Part shown: positions 1 to 11,295 of the stretch, piece after piece | Position numbering within the stretch: the stretch's first letter is position 1 | Layout of the letters: the number at the start of each line of letters is the position of its first letter | Assembly (NCBI GenBank): GCA_030141605.1 | Contig: JAQGDQ010002367.1 | Location: 868,501-932,500, forward strand | DNA from: Tubiluchus corallicola | Taxonomy: Eukaryota > Priapulida > Priapulimorpha > Priapulimorphida > Tubiluchidae | DNA length: 64,000 nt | Direction: 5' to 3' | Made by a program: the position numbers and the translations under genes | The notes under the pieces: model-generated | What the model saw: the letters and a program-made list of their open reading frames with translations, nothing else | What the model was told of the DNA's origin: nothing | Databases searched by the model: none

Positions 1-111
1 CGCTAATGGGGATCGCAGTCCTAATAATGTACTGTATTATTTTTAATGACAACATATACCTGAAACACATATTAACTTTGTGCTGTTGTTCAGGATTTTT
101 TTATTTTGCAG

Positions 112-272
112 CTATTCCACATTTTAAGGAAGTCATCGTCATGGCAACCAACTGTGAGGCATGTGGGCATCGAACGAATGAAGTGAAATCTGGAGCCGGA
201 ATTTCACCTCGTGGTTCACGAATATCGTTGCTTTTGAAAAACCCGGTTGACTTAACACGTGATGTTTTGAAA
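112..272 (+). CDS. ZPR1: ZPR1 exon with second zinc-knuckle segment
   Basis: The acceptor is tttattttgcag before 112 and the donor is AAA|GTAGGT after 272. The exon is 161 nt, with two bases completing a codon from the upstream exon (outside the window), and it ends in phase 0. It encodes the [11 protein letters not shown] segment. Bases 1-111 are the upstream intron. Confidence 0.95.
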
Positions 273-3200
273 GTAGGTTCTTACAATCATTTTGGAGTAG
301 GTTTTTTTAGTTCATCCATAAATGAAATTCACATATGAGTCATATACCATTACTGAAAAAATTAAAAAATGATTGACAAAGATTTTATTTTTTATGATGA
401 TGCTTTACATAAATTTAACTTCATTAGTCTAGAAAATCGTAGGCAAAAATTAATTTGTACTTTTGCTTCTAACAATAGACACTTGCTTCCTTTTTACAGG
501 TTAGTGTGAACAACCAAATTAATCACAATTCTAATAAATCACTTATGCCTAAAATTTGAATAGAATGCTACAAACATTCAGCAATGCCTGTCGTAATAGC
601 CGTTCCACAGTTTTGTCGTGCACACGCGCTGTTGCTATAGATCAAAGGTTAAGTGTACCACAGCAATGCCGCTTAACTACAACTGTCATTAGTCTGTGCA
701 TAGATCGATTTACTAGTAGCATCTTGCTTGGGAACAAGAAAAAAATAAACTGGGTGAAATTCTGTTGTTAAAACTGTTAAAGCTGTTAAAACTGTTACTA
801 TTACGACATGTATCATAGGCTGCGAGGCGTTGTCAAGTGTACATAAATGCGTTGCCTGGTACACTTAACCTTTGACCTTTTCACAATCATCATCAATTGC
901 TGGAACTGTGAAAAGGCTTATTAAGACTATAACTAGAAGCACCAATTTTTAAAAATTATATTAAACAAATTTATTGTCACAATTGTTTTATAACTGTTTT
1001 ACTGTCTTTATCACAGTACTTTGTGACAACAATTTTTCAATGCTTTTTTATAGACAATATTTCCTAAATAATTTATGTTTTAGTATTTAATCACTTTTTT
1101 GTCTTCTTTATTTCATTACATTCAAACCTTATATTCAGTTTATTACTGCTGTAGTGTGACTGTTAATAAAACTCATTGTTCATTTATTATTTATCATTTG
1201 CAATCTTTGATGTAGACTGTTTCATACTAATGTGCAAACATTATGTTAGTGAAAACAAAATTTATCACATTGGGTAAATCTATAGCTATTTAAAAAATCT
1301 CCAAATCTTTACGTACATTATTTTTGTTGTGAAGAAACTATGCGTAATTGAACGCATTTAACTATTGCTTGTTTAGAAATTCAGCTATGCAGTGTGAAGC
1401 ATTAAATTACAATGTCACATTAGTAATAAAAGTGATTTGCTTACAGTCAGACACATGTGCTTTGGAGGTACCTGAACTGCAGCTGGAGCTATCAATGGGA
1501 ACTTTGGGAGGCAAGTTCACTACTGTTGAGGGTTTGTTGATGAATGTTAAGGAACAGGTAAATTTTCTTTCTTCTTCTCTACCTACAGAAAGTTGATGTT
1601 TATATTAGCCTGTATTTACAGGATTTTGGTTATGTCTTTTGATGCATTAAAAGAACTAAAGCTGGGCTTAATCTGACAAGTGGAATTTTCGCTATCCATA
1701 AGTTAACTTTATAGGCCTAAAATTCTAGTCATTTTTTGCTTCAACGATCAGTTTGAATGCGAGTTCTAAGGGTTGATTTTATATCAACTTTATATGCCCC
1801 ATTGCTTTTATTTCTTTTATAATAGGTAGATGGGTGGTGATGCACAATTTTCCAGCTTAATCTTTTCATTTTATGATTACTCATGTTGCATGCACTGTAG
1901 CACTAAGCCTTTTCGCAGTTTTGTGTGCATGCACACTTGCTATAGGTCAAAGGTTAAGTGTACCACAGTAAAGCATCTTAACTGCAACCGTCACGTGACA
2001 TGTGGGTAGTATAATAATAATAATATTTAATATTTAGAATTTATTAAAGCAATGTCATCTGCCACATCAGTTCAGTGGCTTCAGTTGTTTTATGTCGACT
2101 TTACTTAATTATTTATTAGTCTACGGGTAGAGCAATTTACTAGCAAGACCTTGCTTGGGAACAAGAAAAATGAACTAGGTATGGTTCTAGCTAGCTGTTA
2201 GAACTGTTATTATTACAGCGGAATAGGTTGCGAGACGTTGTCAAGTGTACATAAATGCGTTGTCTGGTACACTTAACCTTTGACCTTTTCTCAATCATTA
2301 TCAGTTGCTGGAACTGTGAAAAGGCTTATTCAAAGTTTATGAGGTATTTTACAATTACTCCAATTACATGCAATTTAGTATACTTTGTTCTGTATATTGT
2401 TTTTTATGCTGTTCGACACACTGCAAGCTGATTTGAACACTTAAGTCCTTGCCTACTTTATGGGCAATGTGGAATGGCATAATCGAATTTTAACACAGTA
2501 GGACTATCTTCTAAAACATGATACTGGACTTGTACAGGCGCTGGGTTATATTTTGGTGTGAAGTGTATTTAACATCCTGCTGGAGACAGCTTAAAACTGT
2601 GCATAAGCGCTTCTAAAGGCAATTAAGCATCAGTTTGCTTAACCAGGCTCAACGCTGCTTAACTATCATTGCCAAGCACACACTTATCAACTCAGCTAAT
2701 CATTCACCCCCAAATCTTTCTCTGCAAGAATCATTTTGTTGCAGTTGCATCTTGTCAGATATTCATCTTCAGTCTAGGATTATTGCATGTATCATGTACT
2801 TTAAAAGTCATTCCATCTTGATTATTCTTTGCTTTACTCCTTACCCATACTTTTGTTTCAGTTGCAGTCTAGCAATCCTTTTACGTTTGGTGATAGCGCT
2901 AATGCCGAATTTGATGAAAGGCTGAAATGTTTCATTGGTGGGTTAGATGAAGTGATTACCGGTACGAAGACAAACGTCCATTTTATACTGGATGACCCTG
3001 CTGGCAACAGTTATATACAGGTATGTGTATAAAAATTTCTTTATTTGTGTAAAGCATATCGGTTAATTCTGGGGGCAGGACTTTCCTGGTTGTCCGTTTT
3101 GGCATCTGGGGAAGCTGTCCGTTTTGACATCTGGGGAACCTGTCCGTTTTGGCATCTGGGGAAGCACTGTAAAGTTCTTTTTCAGAATCCTTGCATTCCT

Positions 3201-4552
3201 GGGCAGTGGCCACAGAAACTGGGGCCTGTGCAACATATTAGCAGCTTTTGGAGCCTGTAAATTATGAATTTAATTGTTACAAATATTTTAAAGAACAAGA
3301 AAAATGGTGCCTGATGTAGGTTTCAGAAAATCGCTTTAAAAATTATATTAGTTTATAACAATTCTGAGCCTATATCATACTTGTGTTAAAAGGAATTTTT
3401 GTTTGTTTCATTTTATATCTTCCGCAATGCAGTTCCGACCACGCCATTACATGACATTGCCTATGCACAATGTAAATCAGAGGAATATAAACGCAATATT
3501 AAACAATGTCTCAAAAAACTTGCCACACAAAGTTATATTACTTTGCATTTCATTTACCTGTTTGAAAGACTTATGTTAATTAGAAAAGAAAATACTTAAT
3601 AATTTAAGTGTCCGTACCAATTGGCAAAAATGTCACTGACGTCCCTTCCAGGGTGCACCACTTACTCGCCAAAATACCTGTTTTTAGTGTTATTGTCAAG
3701 ATCCAGCAATTCAAAATTTTGTTACAAATGCTCTGAATATTTTCTCAAATTTTATGCAGTGTATTATCTAAACTTATTTCAAATGACTTGTCGTCAAAAT
3801 GGCTGTGCCAAACTGTTATCGCAGGAGTTTGAATTTCAAGTTTTGTACAGTGTCAGTGCTAACGCAAGCTCTATATGCAATAAGACAACATGTAAGTGGT
3901 ATAAAATTTCAAGACAAATTTTTAAGCTTTATGCAAGTGAAAGGTTTCTTGTGCTTTAAATTTAAGCTGTAATGAGTAGGGACCACATTAATATCAAAAT
4001 TTTTTTATTTACATTCACATTTCCGTGATTATTAATTATGATAAATTCTAAGCTTCAATCAATAATTTAATGTTAGGTGATTTATTGCTATGCAGTGAAA
4101 ATTGGAAAAATTGTCAGAAATATCATTGAAGTTATAATTTCCTGCCTTTGCCAAGTTTTGCTACCAGTACTTTGACAGTGACTTAAAAACCATAATTTCT
4201 CATTGTATTTTAGGTTATACATCATTTCTGGCTGGCCATACATTTTACAAATATTAAAGGAGAGTTTTTAGGCTGAAATTTCTATGAAAAAAATATAAGC
4301 AAATTTCATCATAACATATGTTTTTAGCTATTTGTTTATGAATGTATCCATATACTCTCAGTTCAAGCAGTGGCAAAGTGGTGATCTTTTTTGCATGTAT
4401 AACTAAGACTGCGTATTTTGTAGAATTTGTGTGCCCCGGATCCGCAGTTGGAAATTAAGCATTATGAAAGAACATTTGAGCAGAATGAACTCCTGGGACT
4501 TAATGATATGAAAACAGAAAATTACGCAGATAAAGCAGCTGAAGATTCATAG
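112..4552 (+). CDS. ZPR1: ZPR1 zinc-finger protein, C-terminal half (last four coding exons)
   Basis: The spliced CDS is 112-272, 1447-1557, 2862-3020 (or 2868-3020) and 4424-4552. It gives about 186 residues ending at TAG 4550-4552, and every exon has AG/GT borders and matching phases. It reads as the second ZPR1 module: IPHFKEV, the [11 protein letters not shown] zinc-knuckle part, [22 protein letters not shown] and the C-terminal [15 protein letters not shown] signature. These are family-diagnostic. The N-terminal module and the first cysteine pair of this module are left of the window. ZPR1 proteins are known to bind eEF1A and shuttle between cytoplasm and nucleus; here that role is taken from family knowledge. 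The gene converges on the RING gene at 6.9-11 kb. Introns 1 and 2 each carry a copy of the same MITE. Identification is very secure; only the third exon's acceptor is ambiguous. Confidence 0.97.
599..917 (+). mobile_element. MITE family A, copy 1 (internally deleted), in ZPR1 intron
   Basis: Imperfect terminal inverted repeats of the GCCTTTTCACAGTT type: the left end reads gccgttccacagttt and the right end gaactgtgaaaaggc. Subterminal parts contain an inverted pair (ggttaagtgtaccac and gtacacttaacctttgac). It matches copies at 1907-2325 and 58429-58810 but lacks their central ~100 bp. It has no coding capacity. The target-site duplication is not resolved. Confidence 0.75.
1447..1557 (+). CDS. 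ZPR1: ZPR1 exon encoding the [10 protein letters not shown] segment
   Basis: This is a 37-codon phase-0 exon between gcttacag and CAG|GTAAAT. It begins [11 protein letters not shown] and contains the conserved [12 protein letters not shown] motif of the ZPR1 domain. Confidence 0.95.
1907..2325 (+). mobile_element. MITE family A, copy 2, in ZPR1 intron
   Basis: The ends GCCTTTTCGCAGTT and AACTGTGAAAAGGC are inverted repeats. The body matches copy 1 (ggttaagtgtaccacag, cttgcttgggaacaaga, gtcaagtgtacataaatgcgtt) in the same orientation. It carries a central segment missing from copy 1, including a short (ATA)n run. The flanks read TAA on the left and TTA on the right. It is non-coding. Confidence 0.8.
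2862..3020 (+). CDS. ZPR1: ZPR1 exon encoding NPFTFGDS to [10 protein letters not shown]
   Basis: Two possible acceptors lie 6 nt apart, tttcag|TTGCAG|TCT, and both are in frame. The exon starts at 2862 (53 codons, extra Leu-Gln) or 2868 (51 codons). The donor is CAG|GTATGT after 3020. The exon contains NPFTFGDS and DDPAGNSY, both conserved in ZPR1. Confidence 0.93.
3091..3165 (+). repeat. 25-bp tandem repeat, 3 copies
   Basis: Three contiguous copies of a 25-bp unit (tgtccgttttggcatctggg + gaagc), with two substitutions in the middle copy, lie in ZPR1 intron 3. It is locally GC-richer than the rest of the intron. The rest of 3021-4423 is intron with nothing recognised. Confidence 0.9.
4424..4552 (+). 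CDS. ZPR1: ZPR1 terminal coding exon
   Basis: The acceptor is attttgtag|AAT and there are 43 codons including TAG. It contains the family C-terminal signature [19 protein letters not shown] and then a short acidic tail. Confidence 0.95.
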   Translation, partial: NLCAPDPQLEIKHYERTFEQNELLGLNDMKTENYADKAAEDS

Positions 4553-4588
4553 CACGAATTGGTTGATTAGCAGATTTGTACCTGCTAT

Positions 4589-4594
4589 AATAAA
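4589..4594 (+). terminator. ZPR1 polyadenylation signal (AATAAA)
   Basis: A canonical AATAAA lies 37 nt after the ZPR1 stop codon, followed by T/GT-rich sequence (tgtgtaagtttattg). It is the likely 3' end of the ZPR1 transcript. Confidence 0.65.
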
Positions 4595-5980
4595 GTTAAT
4601 TGTGTAAGTTTATTGTAAGTCATATGGTGTTCTAAGCATGTATACATATTTTCTAAATGCTTCTTAATGAAAAATGCAGAAAGTAAACAATATAAAAAAT
4701 GAAAAACATCCCTACAAAAATTTAGTTTACAGTATCATTTAAACTTTAAAGAACTATTCATTGTTGCCTGACAAGGCTGACATGTATGTGGTAATTTAAT
4801 GTCAATGTGCACGAGTCTGTCTTGTACATATAGCACTGATCTAGCGTCTCAGAACTGCAGTTATACTGGGTCAGTTTCTTTCTGTAGCTGTACATCTTTG
4901 GACATTGAAAACGTCACGTTTTTTTGAATAATTATATAATACTGCCTTTAAAACTAAAACCATGCCCGTCTCGATGTAAGAATGTTGCTCAAGAGCTTAG
5001 GTTGATTGTTTTCTGTGAAACTGACAAGATAATAGTCGTAAAGAAACACTAGGCTTGTAATTGCACTTGTAATAATTCATGATTATAAAAAATGTATTAT
5101 ATGTGTTTCGGTAAAACAATCCTTTTATTTATAATATAAAATTTTCTATTGCAAATCTTAAATCGACACATCACTAACAATTTTCAATTCTGTAACATAT
5201 GAAAAAATAAAATAATTAAAATATATTATATAATTCTAACGCAATTTCATTTATGTTAATTTGACTGATTTTAAAAATCTATACCCTATCACAATTGCCT
5301 GTAATTTCATATTTCTGGTGATCATTAATCTCTGTTTGGCTGTTACACCTGCAATAACTGAGAACCACAACAAGGTATATTGATAATGCTGACAAAACTA
5401 TTTATAAGAACTATTCAAAGCAACAAACTGTTAATACTGTACATTCACTTTTAATTGTGCGTTTCTTCGATATTCATTTTTTGACTTTTGCAGAACATTT
5501 GTAAAAATATTTGAGTATTACTTTTTACACAAACTTAAAATTAAATTAATATTTGTACGAAGACTTACTGCATTCAGCAAAAATATTAGCACCAATAGCA
5601 CAGATTGCCATGGGAAACACATTTAACATTGGTAACTAGCTGAAACTATTGACAGTCAAATGCTGTTGAGAATAAAATATTCACTCACTAAGACTCATGA
5701 TTAAATAACACTTCCAAATTTCCTGTGTGTGAAAAGGCACAATTGGTTCTTCTTTTGAAGTCCAAAAACTCTGGCAGAGGCACGCTGCATAGTAATTTTG
5801 TAGAAAAAAGGCCACATCATGGCAAAAATGTAATAATGTATTATGACACGGAAAAACAGGCACCTTCTGAGCATTTATACAGTACAACTGAAGCACCTCA
5901 TGGTGCTGTATAGTAAAAATAATTATGTAGATTTATCATAAATACAAAACTGTCACCTTTCATATTCACAATATTTTAAA
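4595..5980. other. Intergenic, nothing recognised
   Basis: AT-rich sequence between the ZPR1 poly(A) signal and the hAT-like element; only short chance frames. Confidence 0.6.
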
Positions 5981-5988
5981 GTTTAAGC

Positions 5989-6656
5989 TAGGGATATTAG
6001 ACGATACAAATTTGGTGATGCGATAATGATACAATGCGATACTTTTGGCAAAGACATTAGATGGACTATTTTTAGACAATACGATATGATACAATAAAAT
6101 ATTTTCAACGATGGAAACGACACTGAAATTACACAATTTGTGCAAAAACAGAAAAGTATCATTAATAATTAAAATTATTAAGTGCTTCAGTGCATTCAGT
6201 ACTGTATACTTCAATGGCTGCTAGTTATGAAACACAAGTTTGTTTGTCATAATGATTCATAAATAAGTAAGCTGTGGCAGATAAACATATTATCCTAGCT
6301 CTATCTGCACATGACCAGGAAAGTGACACTAAAAATATGGTATAGTTTATTTGACATCCACATGTCAGTATCAAAGTGATATATAAAGCGGTTTCAGAAT
6401 GAAGATAGCCGTTATTGCCAAGCGGAAGTACAAGAAAATAATTCATTTTATCCACTTCTTTGCATAATTACTGTAAATAGATTATGAAAAGAAAAGTGAA
6501 GCGAAGCGATTTTATGAATGTGAGCAGCGATATGTGCCAAATTCGACACAATAATGATATTCCTAGAATAATAATGATAATACAATGATAAAACAAATTT
6601 TTCGTATAGATACGAGAATCGATATCGTTCGCGTATCAATATAGTTAACATCCCTA
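5989..6656 (-). mobile_element. hAT-like non-autonomous element, copy 1 (668 bp)
   Basis: The element begins TAGGGATatta and ends taacATCCCTA. It is flanked by the near-identical 8-bp duplication gtttaagc / gtttaaac (5981-5988, 6657-6664), which is diagnostic of hAT-type insertion. Subterminal regions are dense in cgatac/gtatcg. The reverse complement aligns along its length with 17620-18320, for example tacgaaaaatttgtttt and attattctagg. No transposase reading frame survives. It sits between the convergent ZPR1 and RING genes. Confidence 0.85.
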
Positions 6657-6794
6657 GTTTAAACAAAGTATTTACAACTGAAGCTTAAGTTTTTTAGAGG
6701 AAATGTATTAAGCAAGGAAATGAATAAGTTAAAACCAAAAGTCGTATGCTACCATTCTGTGTAAATACTTTAGCAGTCTTATATAGTACAGTTG

Positions 6795-6800
6795 TTTATT
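6795..6800 (-). terminator. RING gene polyadenylation signal (AATAAA on - strand)
   Basis: TTTATT on the + strand is AATAAA on the - strand, about 80 nt beyond the RING gene stop at 6881. It is a plausible 3' end. Confidence 0.5.
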
Positions 6801-6880
6801 AAGCACCAGTATGAGGTAGAACACGAGGCTTTGCAGGTTTTCAAAATCTGCAGGTTTTACAGGTAATAAGGTATGCAGCT

Positions 6881-7630
6881 TTAATCAATGAGCCTCTTAC
6901 ACAGTGGACACTTGTTCTTCTCTTTCAAACACAGCCGTAAACAGCGACCGTGAAAAATGTGCTTACAAGGTAACACGCGAGCAGAAGACATTGGGAGCAA
7001 GCACACGGCACAAACATCGTTCAACTTCAACAGTTCCTTCTGCGTGGCATGACGAAATTTCTGCAGCTGACACATTTCATACTGTAGCACGCAGAAAACA
7101 TTGTGCATTAAATCACTGTATGTCACATAAATGTTAGAAAACAGTGACAAAAATGTTAGTCCCACTTGCTGATCGTATGCTAACAATGCTACAGCTACAA
7201 CAAGCGATAAAATAATCAATAACAATTTTGACGCACCGGCACAGTAATACTTTTCAAGGCCCTCTAGATAGTCCAAATGCATCGTCTCCAGTAGTTCAGT
7301 TGCAGTAATTAAAAACGCGTCGCTGTCAATAATAAAATAAACTAAGATCAACGTTGTGTAAATACTGCTGCAGGTGGCACTCACGTAAGTGTGAATACAA
7401 AGCACAACCACAATACACACAACGATGCCACATGAAAATAAATAATGCAAAAGAAACTGTTTTGGAAGTCTCGGGAAAAGCATGGAGTTGTTCCTGGGAG
7501 GTAAAAGGCTGCAGCACATTTTACAGACTAGTTTTGAAACGAAAAAAGATTGAATCCAGTGCAGATGCACCGTGTCTGTGCATAACCATTTCTCACACAT
7601 CAGACAGAATATAGCTTGACCAGTCACATT
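6881..7630 (-). CDS. RING gene terminal exon with C3H2C3 RING
   Basis: The acceptor is tttttgcag|AAT in phase 0, giving 249 codons plus TAA. An in-frame ATG just upstream of the acceptor lies in the intron and is not needed. The exon encodes the cysteine-rich patch, several hydrophobic segments and the RING that closes the protein. Confidence 0.95.
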   Translation of the reverse strand, partial: NVTGQAIFCLMCEKWLCTDTVHLHWIQSFFVSKLVCKMCCSLLPPRNNSMLFPRLPKQFLLHYLFSCGIVVCIVVVLCIHTYVSATCSSIYTTLILVYFIIDSDAFLITATELLETMHLDYLEGLEKYYCAGASKLLLIILSLVVAVALLAYDQQVGLTFLSLFSNIYVTYSDLMHNVFCVLQYEMCQLQKFRHATQKELLKLNDVCAVCLLPMSSARVLPCKHIFHGRCLRLCLKEKNKCPLCKRLID

Positions 7631-10600
7631 CTGCAAAAACATGTAATTACATAAGTTCTAACCTAATGATGTAATACACATTTCCCTAACACAACAATGC
7701 TTAGGATACTTTTTACCATTTATCTGTTCAACGTTGAATCTTGTTTACTAACTGGTGTATGCATACGTATCACATACATACTCACTTTTCTCAAATTTTG
7801 CAGTTAGTTAGTTTCTCATTCAACAGATGGCAACACCGTTTTTGTTTACAACATACCACAAACCGGTTTCGTATGTATAAAAACAGCTGCAAGCATACAA
7901 TTTCTATGATGTGCACAATTTGTATATGTATTTTTAGCACGACCTTAGTTTCTTCTTAGCTCCAAGCCGCAATGACATTTTCATGTTAAAACAGTGTTGT
8001 CATCTCGTCATACAAGAACTAGGCTGTCAAACTCCTAATGTAAAAGAAAACCAGTTATCTGCCAAACCAAATATTTTAATAAACAAACTGACTAAAGTGC
8101 TTCTATAATAAAACAATAGTGTGCTTATAAGTTGAAGAGGCAGCCAAAGACATTTCTGTCCAACTTTAGATTCATGCTCTAAAGGGAAACAGGCTTCAAT
8201 TTAAAATTATAGTGCAAACTATAGTATAAAATATTGAAAGAAAGGAAATGATTTTTTTAAGAATGGCCTTACAAGAAAGAATTATTACCACAGAAGTTTA
8301 ATTTCACGTTCACGCTGGGTTACACCTATTTCGCCATTCCTTTTAGATGTAGACAGCACCTGCATCTTGGAAACACACTACACAAAAAATAAGTGGTGTA
8401 CCACTTAGTTCAGTTCAGACACAGTGCACATTTTTGCCTAACAATTACTGTACCTGAATGCGATAAGCAGCAAAATTTTGCTGAAACGAAGAAATGCGTT
8501 GCTCAAAGATCCAACGAATAATCCCTATAACACTGCCAAGGAGACTCCAAATCACACTAAAAATTCCTGAAAATGAGAATTACAAGCATGTCAAGGGAGA
8601 TTAGAATAAGACATCTACAGGAGCATAATAGACTACTTCTAGGTTTAATGACAGATAATTAATGTTTTTCAAGGAACTACAATTTTCTCTTTTTATAGCA
8701 TTGATGAAGTTTTAAGTTACTGCACTATAATTACAGCTGTTAAAGGGATTCTTGAAGTCAAAATGACCGATGAGTCTTTATAAAGTCAATATCAGCTTTT
8801 GTAGCTGATGTCAGAAGTTCGTGTAATTTGCTTCTAATGTCAAACAAAATCAACATAAGAAGCTGCAATGTAATAACTTTCATTTTATTAACAATATGAG
8901 TTTTACATCATGAAAAGATACTAATTCTGATGACTGATGTGGAAGGAACTCAGTGAATATTTCTGAGCCAGGATTTGAACCCTGGGACTCCAATCCATCT
9001 AAACCCGTATACCTTTACGGGTATTTAAAAAAATTTCAAAACAGAATAAGCACATGCAGTTCTTGAATAATTAGGATTAGCATAATTATAACTTCTCAAT
9101 AACTGTGCAGACAGTTTTCTTTGTAAAATTGCATTACAATAAAGTAATCACAAATAAGATAGCAAAATTTTAATTACTTGTGAAAACATTCTGTTTAATT
9201 ACATATTAGAAAAAAGTCATTGGTAAAGCAAAAATATTTACAATCGCATAAATGATAAAATTTCACTTCTTCCATTTTTTACAAAATCAATGGTGTCTCT
9301 GATTGGTCTGAACTCATTAATAATAAGAAAAGCACTCACCAGACATAAAAGTGATTGCATATGAAGGTGAGATATACGAAACCAGCATCGGAACTAACAG
9401 AAGTGTGTACAGAATGTAAAATGTGTAGTTCAAGAGTGGGCCAAAGTTTAGGTAAGGTAACAACAGCATGGACGCCACCACACAAGCTGAAATAAAATGT
9501 GGTGTCAATGAACAAGACATTGATGTAAATCATTGCTGACAAAACTGTGATAATCGTTGATAATCACTGATAATCGGTGATTAAAAATTCTTCCAACTAG
9601 ATAAGCCCATTACACTCTTATCAGACATTACACACCACATCACACTCAACACACAAGTTACAGGAACATTCAGCCCAAAATAATCAATAACAAGTGTTAA
9701 AACAAACAAAAATCAACAAAAGTGACACCTATCCATATTCACTATGTAGAATTATTTGGAAACTTTCCACTTCTTTTGAGTTTTGTAAACATTTGTAGAT
9801 CAACATCAGTACCTCCTTTAATCCATTAACTAGGCAACTGTCACAAACTCACGTCACCTAGTAAATAGGTCTACAGTGCACAAGTTTGGACCATACTAGA
9901 CAACATACATGTGTGAACAAAAAAATCTGTTACGCCTTCATCGTGTCAAAATCACGAGCTGGGACTCTAGCCCTTCACATGTAGTTGACAGAAACTTGAC
10001 ACAAATGTCGTGCTGTATCCAACCAGAGTAACAAGAGGTGCAATTTCCCATGGGCGTCCCCCATAACCTTTGACCCAAGGTAAAAAAAATTTCACATCCT
10101 AATTTTGTTTCAGAAAATTTTCCACATACATTTTCCAATAATAATCATAAGTAGCATACTAATATTTTCAATTTTTTTGCGATTTTGACCTGTAATTTTT
10201 GTCCCCAATATCATTATAGGCCATCAGCCTAAGAGTCATTCTGGAGGAAGTGATACGCCACTCCTAATTACTAGCATCAAGGTGATTTGGATTCACCCAC
10301 TATATCCTGTACAACTATTGACATTTCTATCTTTTTGTCACTGTCTTGGATATGCCCTCAAAATAACTTTCAACCTTGAATGTCACCTGTCCAAAATTAC
10401 ACCATACCAAAAAACTCAAAGCTAAACTACACAGTTTGGGTATAACTGGCTTAAGTCAAACTGTGGGCGGGTGACAGGCACTGCACGACAGTATAATGTC
10501 TCCACAGTATCTAAGTCAAATGACCTAAAATAGAACTGGTAATTAAACCATGTACTTTCCTATCAGTCGATAATACATATTTTTCATCTAGCCTCGATGG

Positions 10601-11027
10601 CCTAGGAGATATAACTAATTTTTGGCTCCAGTAGGCATCATCTTGGGCTTATAGGTATATCTTGAAAGTGTCAAAGCCAATTTTGACCGATTTTTTGTTG
10701 AGGGTATCTGAAACCACGTTCTAACAGAACCTGAAGAAAAAAATTCTATTGCAACTTGCTCTAGATTACTTGTTATCTTTACCCACCTAATGCAATACTT
10801 ATTATTTAGAGCAATCAATAAATCTGCTCTTATAAAATGGAAAATATTAAAACATCAAGTTAACTGAAAACCTAAATACGTTGAAAAAAACCACTGTCAT
10901 GATGATGGCAGTGTAATCTTATTTATGTTATAAATAACAAACAACAAATAAGTAATAAAGGCATACCAAACATTTGGTGTCTATCTTCCATCATGTATGG
11001 AGTCTGTAGACAACCAACAGCAGCCAT
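6881..11027 (-). CDS. Multi-pass membrane RING-H2 E3 ubiquitin ligase (gp78/HRD1/TRC8-like), complete
   Basis: Four exons join on the - strand: 11027-10967, 9486-9340, 8566-8454 and 7630-6881 (61+147+113+750 nt, 356 residues plus stop), all with GT-AG borders and matching phases. Residues ~21-107 are hydrophobic or amphipathic. Further membrane segments occur near 165-205 and 236-275. The extreme C terminus is a C3H2C3 RING: C314-x2-C317, C329-x-H331-x2-H334-x2-C337 and C348-x2-C351. A cysteine-rich patch (CLMC, CKMCC) precedes the middle membrane segments. Known membrane RING-H2 proteins of this layout ubiquitinate ER clients. The architecture resembles gp78/HRD1/TRC8, but the length is short and there is no CUE domain or C-terminal extension, so no orthologue is claimed. 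The start codon is the first ATG of exon 1. The expressed exon set is inferred, not proven. Confidence 0.88.
8454..8566 (-). CDS. RING gene exon 3
   Basis: The acceptor is ctcattttcag|GAATTT and the donor ATTCAG|GTACAG. It is 113 nt, completing a Gly codon with exon 2 and ending in phase 0. It encodes a hydrophobic stretch (IFSVIWSLLGSVIGIIRW) followed by a polar linker. Confidence 0.85.
8950..9035 (-). repeat. tRNA-like retroposon fragment (B-box remnant)
   Basis: The - strand carries ccagggttcaaatcctgg, which contains a Pol III B box (GGTTCAAATCC) inside a T-arm-like hairpin. There is no complete cloverleaf, so it is read as a degraded tRNA-derived SINE or tRNA pseudogene. It lies in RING gene intron 2. 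Confidence 0.4.
9340..9486 (-). CDS. RING gene exon 2 (membrane segments)
   Basis: The acceptor is ttttatttcag|CTTGTG and the donor TCTG|GTGAGT. The exon is 147 nt, opening with two bases and ending in phase 1. It encodes two strongly hydrophobic stretches around LLLPYLNFGPLL and YTLLLVPMLVSYI. Confidence 0.85.
9545..9582 (+). repeat. Short GATAATC tandem cluster
   Basis: Three close repeats of an ~11-bp unit (gataatcgtt, gataatcact, gataatcggt) lie in RING gene intron 1. Apart from this, intron 1 (9487-10966) shows nothing recognisable. Confidence 0.6.
10967..11027 (-). CDS. RING gene coding exon 1
   Basis: It starts ATGGCTGCTG (protein MAAVGCLQTPYMMEDRHQMF) and has donor G|GTATGC, phase 1. 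The single leftover G plus CT of exon 2 makes an Ala codon. The fit of start, donor and phase supports it, though 5' exons are intrinsically less certain. Confidence 0.7.
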
Positions 11028-11295
11028 TGTTGATGATCACATTTACACAGTTTCATTATTATAGACATGGTTGCATGATGTTGACATAGAAACATGCAGC
11101 TAAGATAAACGCTCAGCCTCTGAGGCAAATTAGAGTTGAACATCATCTGAAACAGTTTGTAAAGACAAGGTTCACATTTAAGCTGATTATAACAACACGC
11201 AAATGAAAAACTTTTGATTTTACATTTATTGGAAGGTTGTGAGTCCTTTCAAACTTTGTAAAACAAACATATAACTTACTGGTGACAATGAAGTA

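Noticed and set aside
6904-7614. + strand frames opposite the RING gene
   Set aside because: Antisense shadows of the terminal exon, which has strong coding evidence on the - strand.
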